From the IMG/VR virus record IMGVR_UViG_3300047673_000220, positions 1 through 25,692 of that record: a stretch of 25,692 nucleotides of DNA. One strand, 5' to 3'. The notes under the pieces are model-generated. The model was given only the letters and a program-made list of their open reading frames with translations. It searched no databases and was not told the origin of the DNA. The position numbers were made by a program, and so were the translations under genes. Source of the DNA: a virus. How positions within the stretch are numbered: position 1 is the first letter of the stretch; each line of letters begins with the position of its first letter. This document shows positions 1 to 6,391 of this stretch, piece after piece.

Positions 1-2
1 CG

Positions 3-191
3 CCGGACTTTGGAGCAAAGAACAAAAAGGCCGCAGCCAAGCGGGCGCTGGAACTAAAACCCGTCTTTGTTGAACTGGCAGAATTGAGCGCCAGACAAAT
101 CGCGCTGGAATTAAACCGTCGCAAGGTTGCGACCCCGACCGGCGCGCCATGGTCCGGTAAGACCGTTAGCCGGGTACAGGGGCGGTTGTAG
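3..191 (+). CDS. Serine recombinase, C-terminal fragment (cut by window start)
   Basis: The frame is open from the first bases to a TAG at 189-191, giving 62 residues with no start codon in the window. The end reads as the C-terminal helix-turn-helix of large serine recombinases and resolvases: an 'LSARQIALELNRRKVATPTG' stretch followed by 'PWSGKTVSRVQGRL'. That family typically has an 'IA..LN..G..T..G..W....V..IL' pattern at this place. The catalytic N-terminal domain would lie left of the window and is not seen. The gene converges on the helicase gene, and the last 26 nt of the two overlap. It may be a second integrase, a resolvase or an invertase of the phage, or part of a neighbouring element. 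The family call is fairly good; the role is open. Confidence 0.55.
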   Translation, partial: PDFGAKNKKAAAKRALELKPVFVELAELSARQIALELNRRKVATPTGAPWSGKTVSRVQGRL

Positions 192-1425
192 CTTCCGGCA
201 GCACGCGCCACATCAAAACCTTGCCATCGCCGGCGTAGCTCGACACAAACTTGCGCGCCTCGCGGTGCTTGTTTGCCCTATCCCATGCTTTCCTCACAGC
301 ATCGTCGCGCTTGGTTGGGTCGCCTACTGAGGGATACTTGTGCGCGAAGGCGTCGCGCACAACTGAGTCCTCGACGCAACGCATGACCGGATACCCCGGA
401 CCCGGTGCCATCATCTTGCCGCTGCTGGCCAGTGCATCATCAAGCGCAGCCAACAGCGGCAACAGCGACACATTGGGCCGCCCTGCCCGACTGTGAACCA
501 CGATACCGTCCCACTGTACTGTCATTTCCACAATTGGCTCACCATCCAGATCACGGCCCATGTCAACCGGCGACAGCCTGAAAGGTATTTCATCGCCGGC
601 CGCCCCGCCCCGCATCTTGCGGATGGCCAGCCGCGAGTTACGCAGCACGCCGGTTTGCGATTTCTCACCGAGCACCGAGAGCACAAAGTCGGCGCTGGCT
701 TCCTTGGCACTCGACCCGCGCACGCCCCGGCTTTCGTCCTTGCCGAAGTGATCGACCACCAGCACGGTAGCGTCCGTTGCTGCCGACAGACGCGCAAGCA
801 GATTCATAACCCGCTGTGCTTCGCTGGCATCGTTCTGATCTTTGAAGTCGGCGGCAGCGGCCAGCGTATCAACTGCAATGAGTACCAGCCCACAATCGAA
901 TTGCTCTGCCAGTTCATGCTTCATACGCTCGCAGAAATTAAACATCTTGTCGTAGGCATCGTCCGCAGACAGCCGTGGCACATTGGTAATCCACTTGAAC
1001 GGCAGGCGCTTCATGTCCTCGCCGATTTCAGTGAACCACGGCGCGATTTTAGCCTTGCGTAATCCCTCCCAGCGCTTGCGGACCTGTGACGGCGCCTCTG
1101 CCGCGAACAGGATCACACCGCCAACTTGGTCAACTGGTTTGTTTGCAAAGTCGCGTTGCAGAATCAGACACTGCACCAGATCGAGCACGGCAAACGTCTT
1201 GCCCATGCCGGACTGGCCGGCCATCAGCCCAACGCCCATCTTGGGGACAATGCCCTTGACCAGCCAGCCTTGCGGCGGCGTTTCATCCGGGTCGCCTTCC
1301 CACTGGCCTTTGTATTCGTCCGCCATCCACGGCTTGTCATGGCCGTTGGCTTTGCGCGCCCATGAAATGTCAGGCTTGTCGTGCCGCGAATTCTTTTCGA
1401 CGTAAGGCCGGATTTCTTTAGCCAT
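166..1425 (-). CDS. RecA-fold (RepA/AAA_25-like) replicative helicase/ATPase
   Basis: This is a 419-residue ATPase of the RepA-like hexameric helicase type. Walker A is GQSGMGKT (residues 70-77). Walker B is VLIAVD (181-186). A 'VVDHFGKD' segment (about 223-230) is followed by 'RGSSAKEASAD' (about 236-246), as expected for AAA_25/RepA-like proteins. The preceding 'GWLVKGIVPKMGVGLMAG' is the usual lead-in, where the protein takes up ATP. The ATG at 1425 was chosen because it overlaps the primase stop by 8 nt; the frame stays open upstream to 1497, but that part is translated in the primase frame. It is the last gene of the leftward early operon, paired with the primase, so the two probably act together at the fork. 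The 3' end overlaps the serine recombinase end on the other strand by 26 nt. Confidence 0.86.
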   Translation of the reverse strand: MAKEIRPYVEKNSRHDKPDISWARKANGHDKPWMADEYKGQWEGDPDETPPQGWLVKGIVPKMGVGLMAGQSGMGKTFAVLDLVQCLILQRDFANKPVDQVGGVILFAAEAPSQVRKRWEGLRKAKIAPWFTEIGEDMKRLPFKWITNVPRLSADDAYDKMFNFCERMKHELAEQFDCGLVLIAVDTLAAAADFKDQNDASEAQRVMNLLARLSAATDATVLVVDHFGKDESRGVRGSSAKEASADFVLSVLGEKSQTGVLRNSRLAIRKMRGGAAGDEIPFRLSPVDMGRDLDGEPIVEMTVQWDGIVVHSRAGRPNVSLLPLLAALDDALASSGKMMAPGPGYPVMRCVEDSVVRDAFAHKYPSVGDPTKRDDAVRKAWDRANKHREARKFVSSYAGDGKVLMWRVLPEATTAPVPG

Positions 1426-2338
1426 GCAGGAAGTCGGCGAAGTCGTAACCTTCGTCCTCCGGCGTTCTGATGATTGCGGTGCGCCCGGCCTCGACAAAGC
1501 GCGAATAGCACTGCTCTGCCGCGTAGAGGCCGGCAGCGTCGTTATCGGCCCAGATGCAGATGCCGCCTAGCCCGAATATCACCGGGAACGACTGAATAGC
1601 GCCGGCCGAACCAACGGCCCAGATCGGTTTGACGCCCGACGCCAGCAACGCCAGACCCGTTTCAAGGCCTTCGCAGATATTGAGACAGTCGCAGGTAGCC
1701 AGATCGCTTGCGAATGTTTCGGCCCTGCTGGTCAGCTTGATGGCGCAGCCACCGACCGGGCCGAGCATCATCGCGCAGTCCTTGGTGGCGTCTTTGGTCA
1801 GGAACAGCCGGTGAATTGCTTTCGGCCTGTCCGTTTCATCGTCGCGGAACAGCGCAATCAACGCCGGCTGTTTGCCATTGCCGCGCGGGCAAACCGGGTG
1901 AAAACGAACGACGCTCGCGTCCTTTGGAAGTAGCAGATCACGGCTGTGCAAGTACCTTTCCGCGTCAGTCGAATACGGCGACCACGACTCTTGCCAGATT
2001 TTCAGCGCCAGATCGGACGCCGGCGCCGCCAGCGGCCTGTTCTCGTAGTGCTTGGCCCACTTGCGCGCATCGACCATTTCGTAGCCGGGAGTCTCGCGGC
2101 TCTCGTTATCAAGCCGGCAGCGTTCCCTTGCGTAGTCTGAATCCCAGAGGCCGCGCGATTTGAGCACGGCAATGACATCGCGCGGATCGCAGCCGGCCAT
2201 GCAGCGCACTTGCACGGCTTCGCGCCCGTCGAACACAATGAGCGACGGCGAGCGATCTTCATGCGCCGGGCAACAGCACGCCCACTGCCGGCCCGAACGT
2301 TTGCCACCAAGCGCGAGTGCGATTTGTTCTGCGTTCAT
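1418..2338 (-). CDS. Phage DNA primase (zinc-binding + TOPRIM)
   Basis: The product is 306 residues with two domains. The N-terminus carries a CHC2-like zinc site: C23-P-A-H26 followed by C46-x3-C50, with 'EDRSPSL' between them as in phage primases. The C-terminal part is a TOPRIM domain: 'ICEGLETGLALL' (catalytic Glu about residue 223), 'ADNDAAG' (Asp265, Asp267) and a final 'YDFADFL'. A linker motif 'AERYLHSRDL' (127-136) is typical of phage primases with the TOPRIM_3 type domain. It would make primers on single-stranded DNA. The start ATG overlaps the stop of the upstream gene as ATGA, and the stop overlaps the helicase start, so this sits in the middle of a coupled replication operon. It lacks a fused helicase; that function is in the next gene. 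Confidence 0.88.
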   Translation of the reverse strand: MNAEQIALALGGKRSGRQWACCCPAHEDRSPSLIVFDGREAVQVRCMAGCDPRDVIAVLKSRGLWDSDYARERCRLDNESRETPGYEMVDARKWAKHYENRPLAAPASDLALKIWQESWSPYSTDAERYLHSRDLLLPKDASVVRFHPVCPRGNGKQPALIALFRDDETDRPKAIHRLFLTKDATKDCAMMLGPVGGCAIKLTSRAETFASDLATCDCLNICEGLETGLALLASGVKPIWAVGSAGAIQSFPVIFGLGGICIWADNDAAGLYAAEQCYSRFVEAGRTAIIRTPEDEGYDFADFLHG

Positions 2339-2793
2339 GGCAGCATCTTTTCAAAGATGACCTGATTGAGCGGACAAAAATAGTTGTCCTCAACATTGCC
2401 GGTGTTGCTGGCCAGAATGTTGCCTTTGCGCCACCACGGTTTTGTCCTGTACGGAATGATGGCGCAGTAGGTCATGCTTGCGTTGACGATGACGTAGGCA
2501 GCAACATCGTCACCGGCGCGATCAACCACGCCAACTCTGGAAACAATCATGTCGGTGTGTGGCCAATCCAAAGCGGACGTAAAATCAATGTCGGGCCGAT
2601 GTTTGACTTCGTAGCGACGGCGCACAATCAAGTCGCCGTCATCAAGGAAATGCTCTGCTTCGCCGGCAGTCGCCGCAACTTTGATGGGCCGGATTTCGAC
2701 CGAGCAACCCTTTGCGTGAAGGTGCGCCGCGACCGCGACCATCGCCGACCCGGATGCACGCAGACGTTTCTGAAAACCGGGATGATTGTTCAT
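2335..2793 (-). CDS. PDDEXK-like nuclease-fold protein, function unknown
   Basis: This is a 152-residue protein not assigned to a named family. The segment 'DDGDLIVRRRYEVKHRPDI' (51-69) contains D54 and E62-V-K64, the D-(x)n-E-x-K arrangement of the restriction-endonuclease-like fold, on what would be two adjacent beta strands. A conserved-looking aromatic patch 'YRTKPWWRKGN' (115-125) lies near the C-terminus. The ATG at 2793 was chosen because it forms an ATGA overlap with the stop of the VRR-NUC gene; a longer frame to 2916 would run entirely inside that gene. The stop overlaps the primase start, also as ATGA. The location between a junction-type nuclease and a primase suggests DNA processing. 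The fold call rests on a short motif only. Confidence 0.6.
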   Translation of the reverse strand: MNNHPGFQKRLRASGSAMVAVAAHLHAKGCSVEIRPIKVAATAGEAEHFLDDGDLIVRRRYEVKHRPDIDFTSALDWPHTDMIVSRVGVVDRAGDDVAAYVIVNASMTYCAIIPYRTKPWWRKGNILASNTGNVEDNYFCPLNQVIFEKMLP

Positions 2794-3227
2794 ACCGACA
2801 CACTGGCCTTTACGGCGCCCCATGCTTTGAGTTTGTTGATGGCGTCCTTGTAGTTGTCGCACCAGAAATACGGATAGCCGTTGAGCACGCAGAATTCGGA
2901 AAACGATTGTTGCCACTCCGATAGCTTGCTGCCTTTGCGCTTCAATTCCAGAAAATGCACGCCGCCGAATTCATGCAAATCCTCAAATGTCTGGATTGGC
3001 GCCAGCAGAATAAAATCCGGCCAGCCGACTTGCACGCCCATGCGTTTCAGCCGCATCGCCGTTGCCGGGTGCCGGTACTCGCCGGCCGGGAAATGCGACC
3101 AGCGCCAGCCCGGCATCTGCCAGCGGCGCAGCGTGTCGGCGACCATGCAGTGCGTGACGTACTCTTTGGCCGGCGGTGATTTCACGCCGCGCTGACGTTT
3201 GCTTTTGAACAGCGACAATTGCGCCAT
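2790..3227 (-). CDS. VRR-NUC domain nuclease
   Basis: The product is 145 residues. The core is 'GVQVGWPDFILL' (64-75) with catalytic D71, then 'HFLELKRKGSKLSEWQQSF' (91-109) with E94-x-K96, then 'NGYPYFWCDNYKDAINKLK' (116-134). That is the D...ExK plus 'Q..f......G' layout of stand-alone phage VRR-NUC enzymes, which are structure-specific nucleases. The N-terminal E50 ('PAGE') matches the usual first acidic residue. It is the second gene of the leftward operon, 9 nt after the regulator gene, and coupled through ATGA to the next gene. It probably trims branched DNA or flaps during replication or recombination. The family call is strong; the substrate is inferred. Confidence 0.86.
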   Translation of the reverse strand: MAQLSLFKSKRQRGVKSPPAKEYVTHCMVADTLRRWQMPGWRWSHFPAGEYRHPATAMRLKRMGVQVGWPDFILLAPIQTFEDLHEFGGVHFLELKRKGSKLSEWQQSFSEFCVLNGYPYFWCDNYKDAINKLKAWGAVKASVSV

Positions 3228-3236
3228 GCGCGACCC

Positions 3237-3482
3237 CTAAGCCGCTGCACTGTTTTGTTCTGGCTCAAAATCCCATAGCCCTTGCGGCGCGTCGTAACCG
3301 TTTGCGCGCAATTGCTTTCGCATCATCGGGTAAAATCTGGCGGGGAAACTTTTGCGTTCATTCACCCAGTGGTGGACTTGCGGCGGTCGCCGGCGCACCA
3401 GCCGCGCCACGGAACTTATGCCACCCAGCGCCGCGACCACGGCCGACTGCGTTGAAAGTATTTGTTTTTTGCGTTTAGCCAT
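3237..3482 (-). CDS. Small HTH DNA-binding protein, likely early regulator
   Basis: The product is 81 residues and basic. Residues about 15-50 ('AALGGISSVARLVRRRPPQV' then 'HHWVNERKSFPARFYPMM') fit a lambda-repressor/YdaS-type helix-turn-helix: a helix, 'VARLVRRRPPQVHHW' as turn plus recognition helix, then a short wing or helix. The 'W.....FP..F...M' ending is common in small phage regulators of this type. It is the first gene of the leftward early operon and faces the rightward early operon across a 308-nt control region carrying repeated operator-like sites. A Cro- or repressor-like role is therefore likely. The start codon is preceded by AAAAAGG, which lies inside a small inverted repeat. 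No larger repressor with a protease domain is seen in the window. Confidence 0.7.
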   Translation of the reverse strand: MAKRKKQILSTQSAVVAALGGISSVARLVRRRPPQVHHWVNERKSFPARFYPMMRKQLRANGYDAPQGLWDFEPEQNSAAA

Positions 3483-3486
3483 TTTG

Positions 3487-3512
3487 GAATGCCTTTTTGG
3501 GGAGAGGCATTC
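3487..3512 (-). promoter_or_regulatory. Inverted repeat over the ribosome-binding site of the regulator gene
   Basis: GAATGCC (3487-3493) and GGCATTC (3506-3512) are a perfect 7-bp inverted repeat with a 12-nt loop. In the leftward transcript this hairpin would end 4 nt before the ATG at 3482. It contains the only Shine-Dalgarno-like sequence (AAAAAGG, partly in the loop). It could limit translation of the regulator, or serve as a protein-binding site in DNA. Confidence 0.4.
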
Positions 3513-3541
3513 TCAACGTCGCGATGTTTACACAGACCGGC

Positions 3542-3624
3542 AATGTTTCATTTTGTGCTATTTTGCATCACAACTTTTTTACAAATGAAACGTTTTGACA
3601 CAGCATGATGCAGAATGAAACACG
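3542..3624. promoter_or_regulatory. Three operator-like sites around a TTGACA box
   Basis: AATGTTTCATT (3542-3552) is a perfect palindrome with a 3-nt centre. AATGAAACGTT (3584-3594) and AATGAAACACG (3614-3624) are degenerate relatives sharing the block AATGAAAC. The second abuts a TTGACA hexamer (3595-3600), and the third falls where the -10 region would be. Start-to-start spacings are 42 and 30 bp, close to whole helical turns. This is the usual picture of a phage operator cluster. The likely binder is the small HTH protein encoded next door, which is an inference. Confidence 0.5.
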
Positions 3625-3790
3625 CTTGCCCCTACCAGTTACCGCCGAGCGGTTTATGGTCTGTCACGCATTCATCAGAAAACTGTTGCACTGATTTTTT
3701 ATGAGTTTAAGTTTTTATTATTAGCAATTTCTAATTAGCCGCCATCCCGAATCCGATTGACCCGGCAGAGTCCGTTGCAGGGAGTAAGCA

Positions 3791-4597
3791 GTGCTGACCC
3801 AAGCGCAACTCAAAGCCCGCGAAAACAGATTGACCGCTTCCGTTGCGCCGGTGGTCATGGGTGACGATCAATCCAAGCTGACCGAACGCTGGAAGGTCGC
3901 CATCGGCGCCATGCCCGAACCGGACTTGTCCGATGTGTGGGCGGTGCAGTGGGGATCACACGGCGAAACGTTCACCCTCGACTGGCATGAACGCAAAACC
4001 GGCCAGCCGCTGACCGAGCGCGGCACGTTCTGCCCGCATCCGACGCTGCCCTATATCGGTTGCACGCTCGACGCCTACCGCGCCTTCGACGATACCGTGC
4101 TCGACTGCAAAGTTAGTTCCAGCTTCAACCCGCTCGACGACATCATCGAATACTACACGCCGCAGATCATCGTGCAGATGCGCTGCCGGCAAGCGGCGCG
4201 TGGCGCGTTACTGGTCGTCCACGGCACCGCCGCCCCGCGCGAACTGGAAATCAAGGCGGACCCGGAATACGAAAAGGAACTGTGGGAGCGCATGGCCGCG
4301 TTCTGGCTGTGCGTTGAAACGTTGACCCCGCCGATGGCACTCCCCAAGGCCATCCCGCCGTCGCAGTGGCGCAAGATCGTCCTCGACCCCGACAATGAGG
4401 GCGTGTGGCCGAACTGGGGGCAGGACATGGCGGCGTGCTTGCGGGTGTGGAAGTTCACCAAGGCACACGCCGAAATGTATGCCGAAGCCAACAAGGAACT
4501 GCGCGACATCATCCCCGACGATGTCGGGCTGATCGAGTTTGAAAATATGCGTGTCATCCGCAACCGCGCTGGCAGCATCACCGTGAAGCGAGGCTAA
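3791..4597 (+). CDS. YqaJ/lambda-exonuclease-type recombination nuclease
   Basis: The product is 268 residues and starts at a GTG with GGGAG 6 nt upstream. N-terminal 'ARENRLTASVAPVVMG' matches the 'iTAS....vlG' signature of YqaJ-type viral recombinases. Then come 'WGSHGET' (54-60, the metal-site Glu), 'GCTLDAYR' (90-97; D94), 'VLDCKVSS' (103-110; D105-x-K107) and 'YYTPQIIVQM' (121-130; the conserved Gln). This is the full G...E...D...DxK...Q pattern of the lambda-exonuclease fold. It would resect 5' strands at DNA ends to make 3' single strands for the RecT protein encoded 3 nt downstream. It is the first gene of the rightward early operon. The protein ends with a charged tail that is not part of the nuclease core. 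Confidence 0.85.
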   Translation: MLTQAQLKARENRLTASVAPVVMGDDQSKLTERWKVAIGAMPEPDLSDVWAVQWGSHGETFTLDWHERKTGQPLTERGTFCPHPTLPYIGCTLDAYRAFDDTVLDCKVSSSFNPLDDIIEYYTPQIIVQMRCRQAARGALLVVHGTAAPRELEIKADPEYEKELWERMAAFWLCVETLTPPMALPKAIPPSQWRKIVLDPDNEGVWPNWGQDMAACLRVWKFTKAHAEMYAEANKELRDIIPDDVGLIEFENMRVIRNRAGSITVKRG

Positions 4598-4600
4598 CCC

Positions 4601-5437
4601 ATGTCCCTCCCCGCGCTTGTCCCGCAGTCGCTGCATGAAGCCATGGAACTGGCCGACCAGCTTGCCAGTAGCCGGCTGATCCCGAAGGATTTTAAGGGGT
4701 CGCCGCCCGACATCCTCAGTGCCATTTCGCTGGCGCAGCGCTGGCAAATGGACATCTGGGCGGTGATGGAGCATGTGTCGATTATTCAGGGCAAGCGCTT
4801 CATCGACGGACAGATGGCGGGCGCGCTTATCAATGCGCTGGCCAACGTGCAGCGGCCAATCGTTCACACCTACAGGGGCGAAGGCGACGACCGCACCGTC
4901 ACGGCTTCCGCGACATTCAACGGGGAGACTAAGCCGCGCGAAATCGAGGTACGGCTGGGTGACGCCCGCACGCCCAACAGCGCTTGGAAAAAACAGCCCG
5001 ACCAGCAGCTTGCCTATACCGCCAACCGGGTCTGGGGCCGCCGCAACTGCCCGCAATTGTTTGTGGGCATCCATTTCAAGGGCGAGCACGTCATCGAACT
5101 GGACGCCACCGAAGTCCCCACCACCGAACTGCCGCAACTGGCGCAGCCGATTGCACCGGAAGCCGACCCCGACACCGGCGAAATCGGGCCGCGCAATCTG
5201 GCCATCGGCGATCAAGAGGAATGGCTGGCGTGGGGTCAGCGTTTCATGGCCGCCATCGGCGCGGCGGAAACTGAGGAGGACATCAAGCTGTGGCGCGAAC
5301 ACAACGCGGCCGAGCTTGAACTGATGGCGACCGACGAGCCGAAGCTTTTTGAAAAGATGATGCTCTACGTCCACAAGCGCGCCGACAAGTTGAAGCCAAA
5401 GAAGGAGGCAAAGCCCAAGGAGGAGGTGCCGCCGTGA
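4601..5437 (+). CDS. recT: RecT-family single-strand annealing protein
   Basis: The product is 278 residues. The N-terminal half has the RecT layout: 'LHEAMELADQLASSRLIPKD' leading into 'GSPPDILSAISLAQRWQMD', then 'IQGKRFIDGQMAGALINA', a beta-rich 'TVTASATFNGETKPREIEVR' part, and 'AYTANRVWGRRNCPQLFVGI' (the conserved 'W.r...p....gv' region). The C-terminal 100 residues are charged and end in a lysine-rich tail. It would anneal the single strands made by the neighbouring exonuclease, for phage recombination or for circularising and maturing DNA. The spacing of 3 nt to the exonuclease and the 4-nt GTGA overlap with the next gene mark it as a coupled operon member. The exonuclease/RecT pairing supports both calls. 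Confidence 0.85.
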   Translation: MSLPALVPQSLHEAMELADQLASSRLIPKDFKGSPPDILSAISLAQRWQMDIWAVMEHVSIIQGKRFIDGQMAGALINALANVQRPIVHTYRGEGDDRTVTASATFNGETKPREIEVRLGDARTPNSAWKKQPDQQLAYTANRVWGRRNCPQLFVGIHFKGEHVIELDATEVPTTELPQLAQPIAPEADPDTGEIGPRNLAIGDQEEWLAWGQRFMAAIGAAETEEDIKLWREHNAAELELMATDEPKLFEKMMLYVHKRADKLKPKKEAKPKEEVPP

Positions 5438-5679
5438 CCAAGCGCAGCTTCAACACCCTCATCACAGACATGCGCGTGCTGTGCAAGGACAAGGACGTTG
5501 ACGATGTCTTTCTCGCCGCCTTTGCCTTGCTGCTCTCAAGCGTGCATCAGCGCACCGACAACAAAGAGGACGCATTGCGGATGCTCGACTATGTGGCGGC
5601 CGGAATGAAGGAGGCGATGGAAACGGATTACGACAGAGCCTGTGAGGAGGTGACGTATGGCGCGCACACCCAGCACTGA
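5434..5679 (+). CDS. Hypothetical small acidic protein
   Basis: The product is 81 residues and its family was not recognised. The GTG start overlaps the recT stop by 4 nt (GTGA), with an AAGGAGG-type stretch about 12 nt upstream. The sequence is mostly helical, with 'DVDDVFLAAFALLLSSVHQR' in the middle and an acidic 'AMETDYDRACEEVT' end. There is no signal peptide, and the hydrophobic run is too short and interrupted to be a clear membrane span. It overlaps the next gene by 23 nt. Its place between RecT and a DNA-binding protein suggests an early accessory role, for example as a RecT partner, but nothing in the sequence shows this. Confidence 0.62.
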   Translation: MTKRSFNTLITDMRVLCKDKDVDDVFLAAFALLLSSVHQRTDNKEDALRMLDYVAAGMKEAMETDYDRACEEVTYGAHTQH

Positions 5680-5932
5680 AGGCAAGGCATTGAAGCTGAA
5701 AGATTTGGCAATTCGCTGGGGCGTGTCGCGTGCAACGGTTTATCGCTGGCGCCGCGACCGCGAAATCCCGCCCGGCGACATCGGTCCTCGCCGGCGCATC
5801 TATTCCGAGCGCTTGGTAGAGCGGATTGAGGACAGCCGTGTTGTCGAGGACGCGCCGCGCAAGCGTGCCGTGAGCTACGAATTTGACAAGTTGCTGGCTA
5901 CAGCAGTTTTTGAAACGGGAGTAGCGCACTGA
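5657..5932 (+). CDS. AlpA/MerR-like HTH DNA-binding protein
   Basis: The product is 91 residues. Residues about 12-55 ('LKLKDLAIRWGVSRATVYRW' followed by 'RRDREIPPGDIGPRRRIYSE') match the HTH_17/AlpA winged-helix type found in excisionases and small phage activators: helix, turn at GVS, recognition helix 'RATVYRWRRD', then a short wing. The ATG has a strong GAGGAGGTGA ribosome-binding site just upstream, although it lies 23 nt inside the previous gene. The C-terminal third is without recognised features. It could direct DNA bending at attP or regulate the early operon. A second HTH_17-like gene lies next to the integrase, so this one is less likely to be the excisionase. Confidence 0.72.
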   Translation: MARTPSTEGKALKLKDLAIRWGVSRATVYRWRRDREIPPGDIGPRRRIYSERLVERIEDSRVVEDAPRKRAVSYEFDKLLATAVFETGVAH

Positions 5933-6096
5933 TGAGCGACCAGACCATCGCCGCAATCGCCCGCCGGGTTGCCGTCAATGCGGCGATCAACGGCTACGAG
6001 CGCCGGGACAACAGCAAGATTGAATACCTGCAAGCGCTGACCGAACTGTGTGCGGCTGTAAAGGCGGAACAAGATGAGCAACTCCCTCGACAGTAG
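5932..6096 (+). CDS. Hypothetical 54-residue protein
   Basis: A short frame beginning ATG AGC GAC and ending TAG at 6094-6096, sharing 1 nt with the stop of the HTH gene (TGATG). GGGAG lies about 10 nt upstream. The product starts 'MSDQTIAAIARRVAVNAAIN' and ends in a glutamine/acid-rich tail; it looks like two amphipathic helices. No family was recognised. The perfect stop/start junction and the phage-like composition support that it is translated. It overlaps the following gene by 23 nt, the same length as the overlap of the gene pair before it. Confidence 0.55.
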   Translation: MSDQTIAAIARRVAVNAAINGYERRDNSKIEYLQALTELCAAVKAEQDEQLPRQ

Positions 6097-6391
6097 CGGC
6101 GTGCTGCTACATCCGAAGGGCTATTTGGTGGTGCGCGACGGTGTCGAGGTGTCGCTGTCGCCGATGCAGTACCGCATGTTTGAAATCATCGCCGGTTCCA
6201 CCATCGGCGTGTCGCCAGAGGCCTTGTTTGAACGCATCTACACCGGCATGCACACCCCGATGCAGGGAAGCCGCTCTATCCACATTCAGCGCATTCACGC
6301 CAACAAAAAGCTGCAAGCCATCAAGGTGCGGATCACCAGCAACCGGCGCCATGGCGGGCCGGGCAGCCTCTACAAGGTGGAGGCCGCATGA
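6074..6391 (+). CDS. Winged-helix protein (OmpR C-terminal-domain-like)
   Basis: The product is 105 residues. The pattern runs 'GYLVVRDGVEVSLSPMQYRM' (beta strands plus first helix), 'FEIIAGSTIGVSPEALFERI', 'SRSIHIQRIHANKKLQAIKV' (recognition helix) and 'RITSNRRHGGPGSLYKVE' (the C-terminal beta hairpin). This is the order of a Trans_reg_C winged helix, here without a receiver domain. Such stand-alone domains occur in phages and are presumed DNA-binding regulators. The ATG lies inside the preceding 54-codon gene, and the stop makes an ATGA overlap with the next gene. Role and target site are unknown; regulation of phage genes is the simplest guess. Confidence 0.7.
   Translation: MSNSLDSSGVLLHPKGYLVVRDGVEVSLSPMQYRMFEIIAGSTIGVSPEALFERIYTGMHTPMQGSRSIHIQRIHANKKLQAIKVRITSNRRHGGPGSLYKVEAA

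Larger units (their letters stand above)
3483..3790. promoter_or_regulatory. Divergent early control region (308 nt, no gene)
   Basis: This gene-free stretch separates the leftward and rightward early operons. Going right, it contains a 7-bp inverted repeat next to the regulator start, three related palindrome-like sites (3542-3552, 3584-3594, 3614-3624), a TTGACA hexamer at 3595-3600, a perfect 5+3+5 palindrome ACCGCCGAGCGGT at 3641-3653, and an AT-rich tract at about 3686-3735. The tract is markedly poorer in G+C than the rest of the window and may hold a promoter or a melting site. A ribosome-binding GGGAG lies at 3780-3784 before the GTG start of the exonuclease. No clear -10 box could be assigned, so the promoters are inferred from context. 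Confidence 0.6.

Noticed and set aside
4208-5374. 388-codon leftward frame over the exonuclease and recT genes
   Set aside because: It spans two well-supported genes on the other strand, has histidine/arginine-rich shadow composition and matches nothing recognisable.
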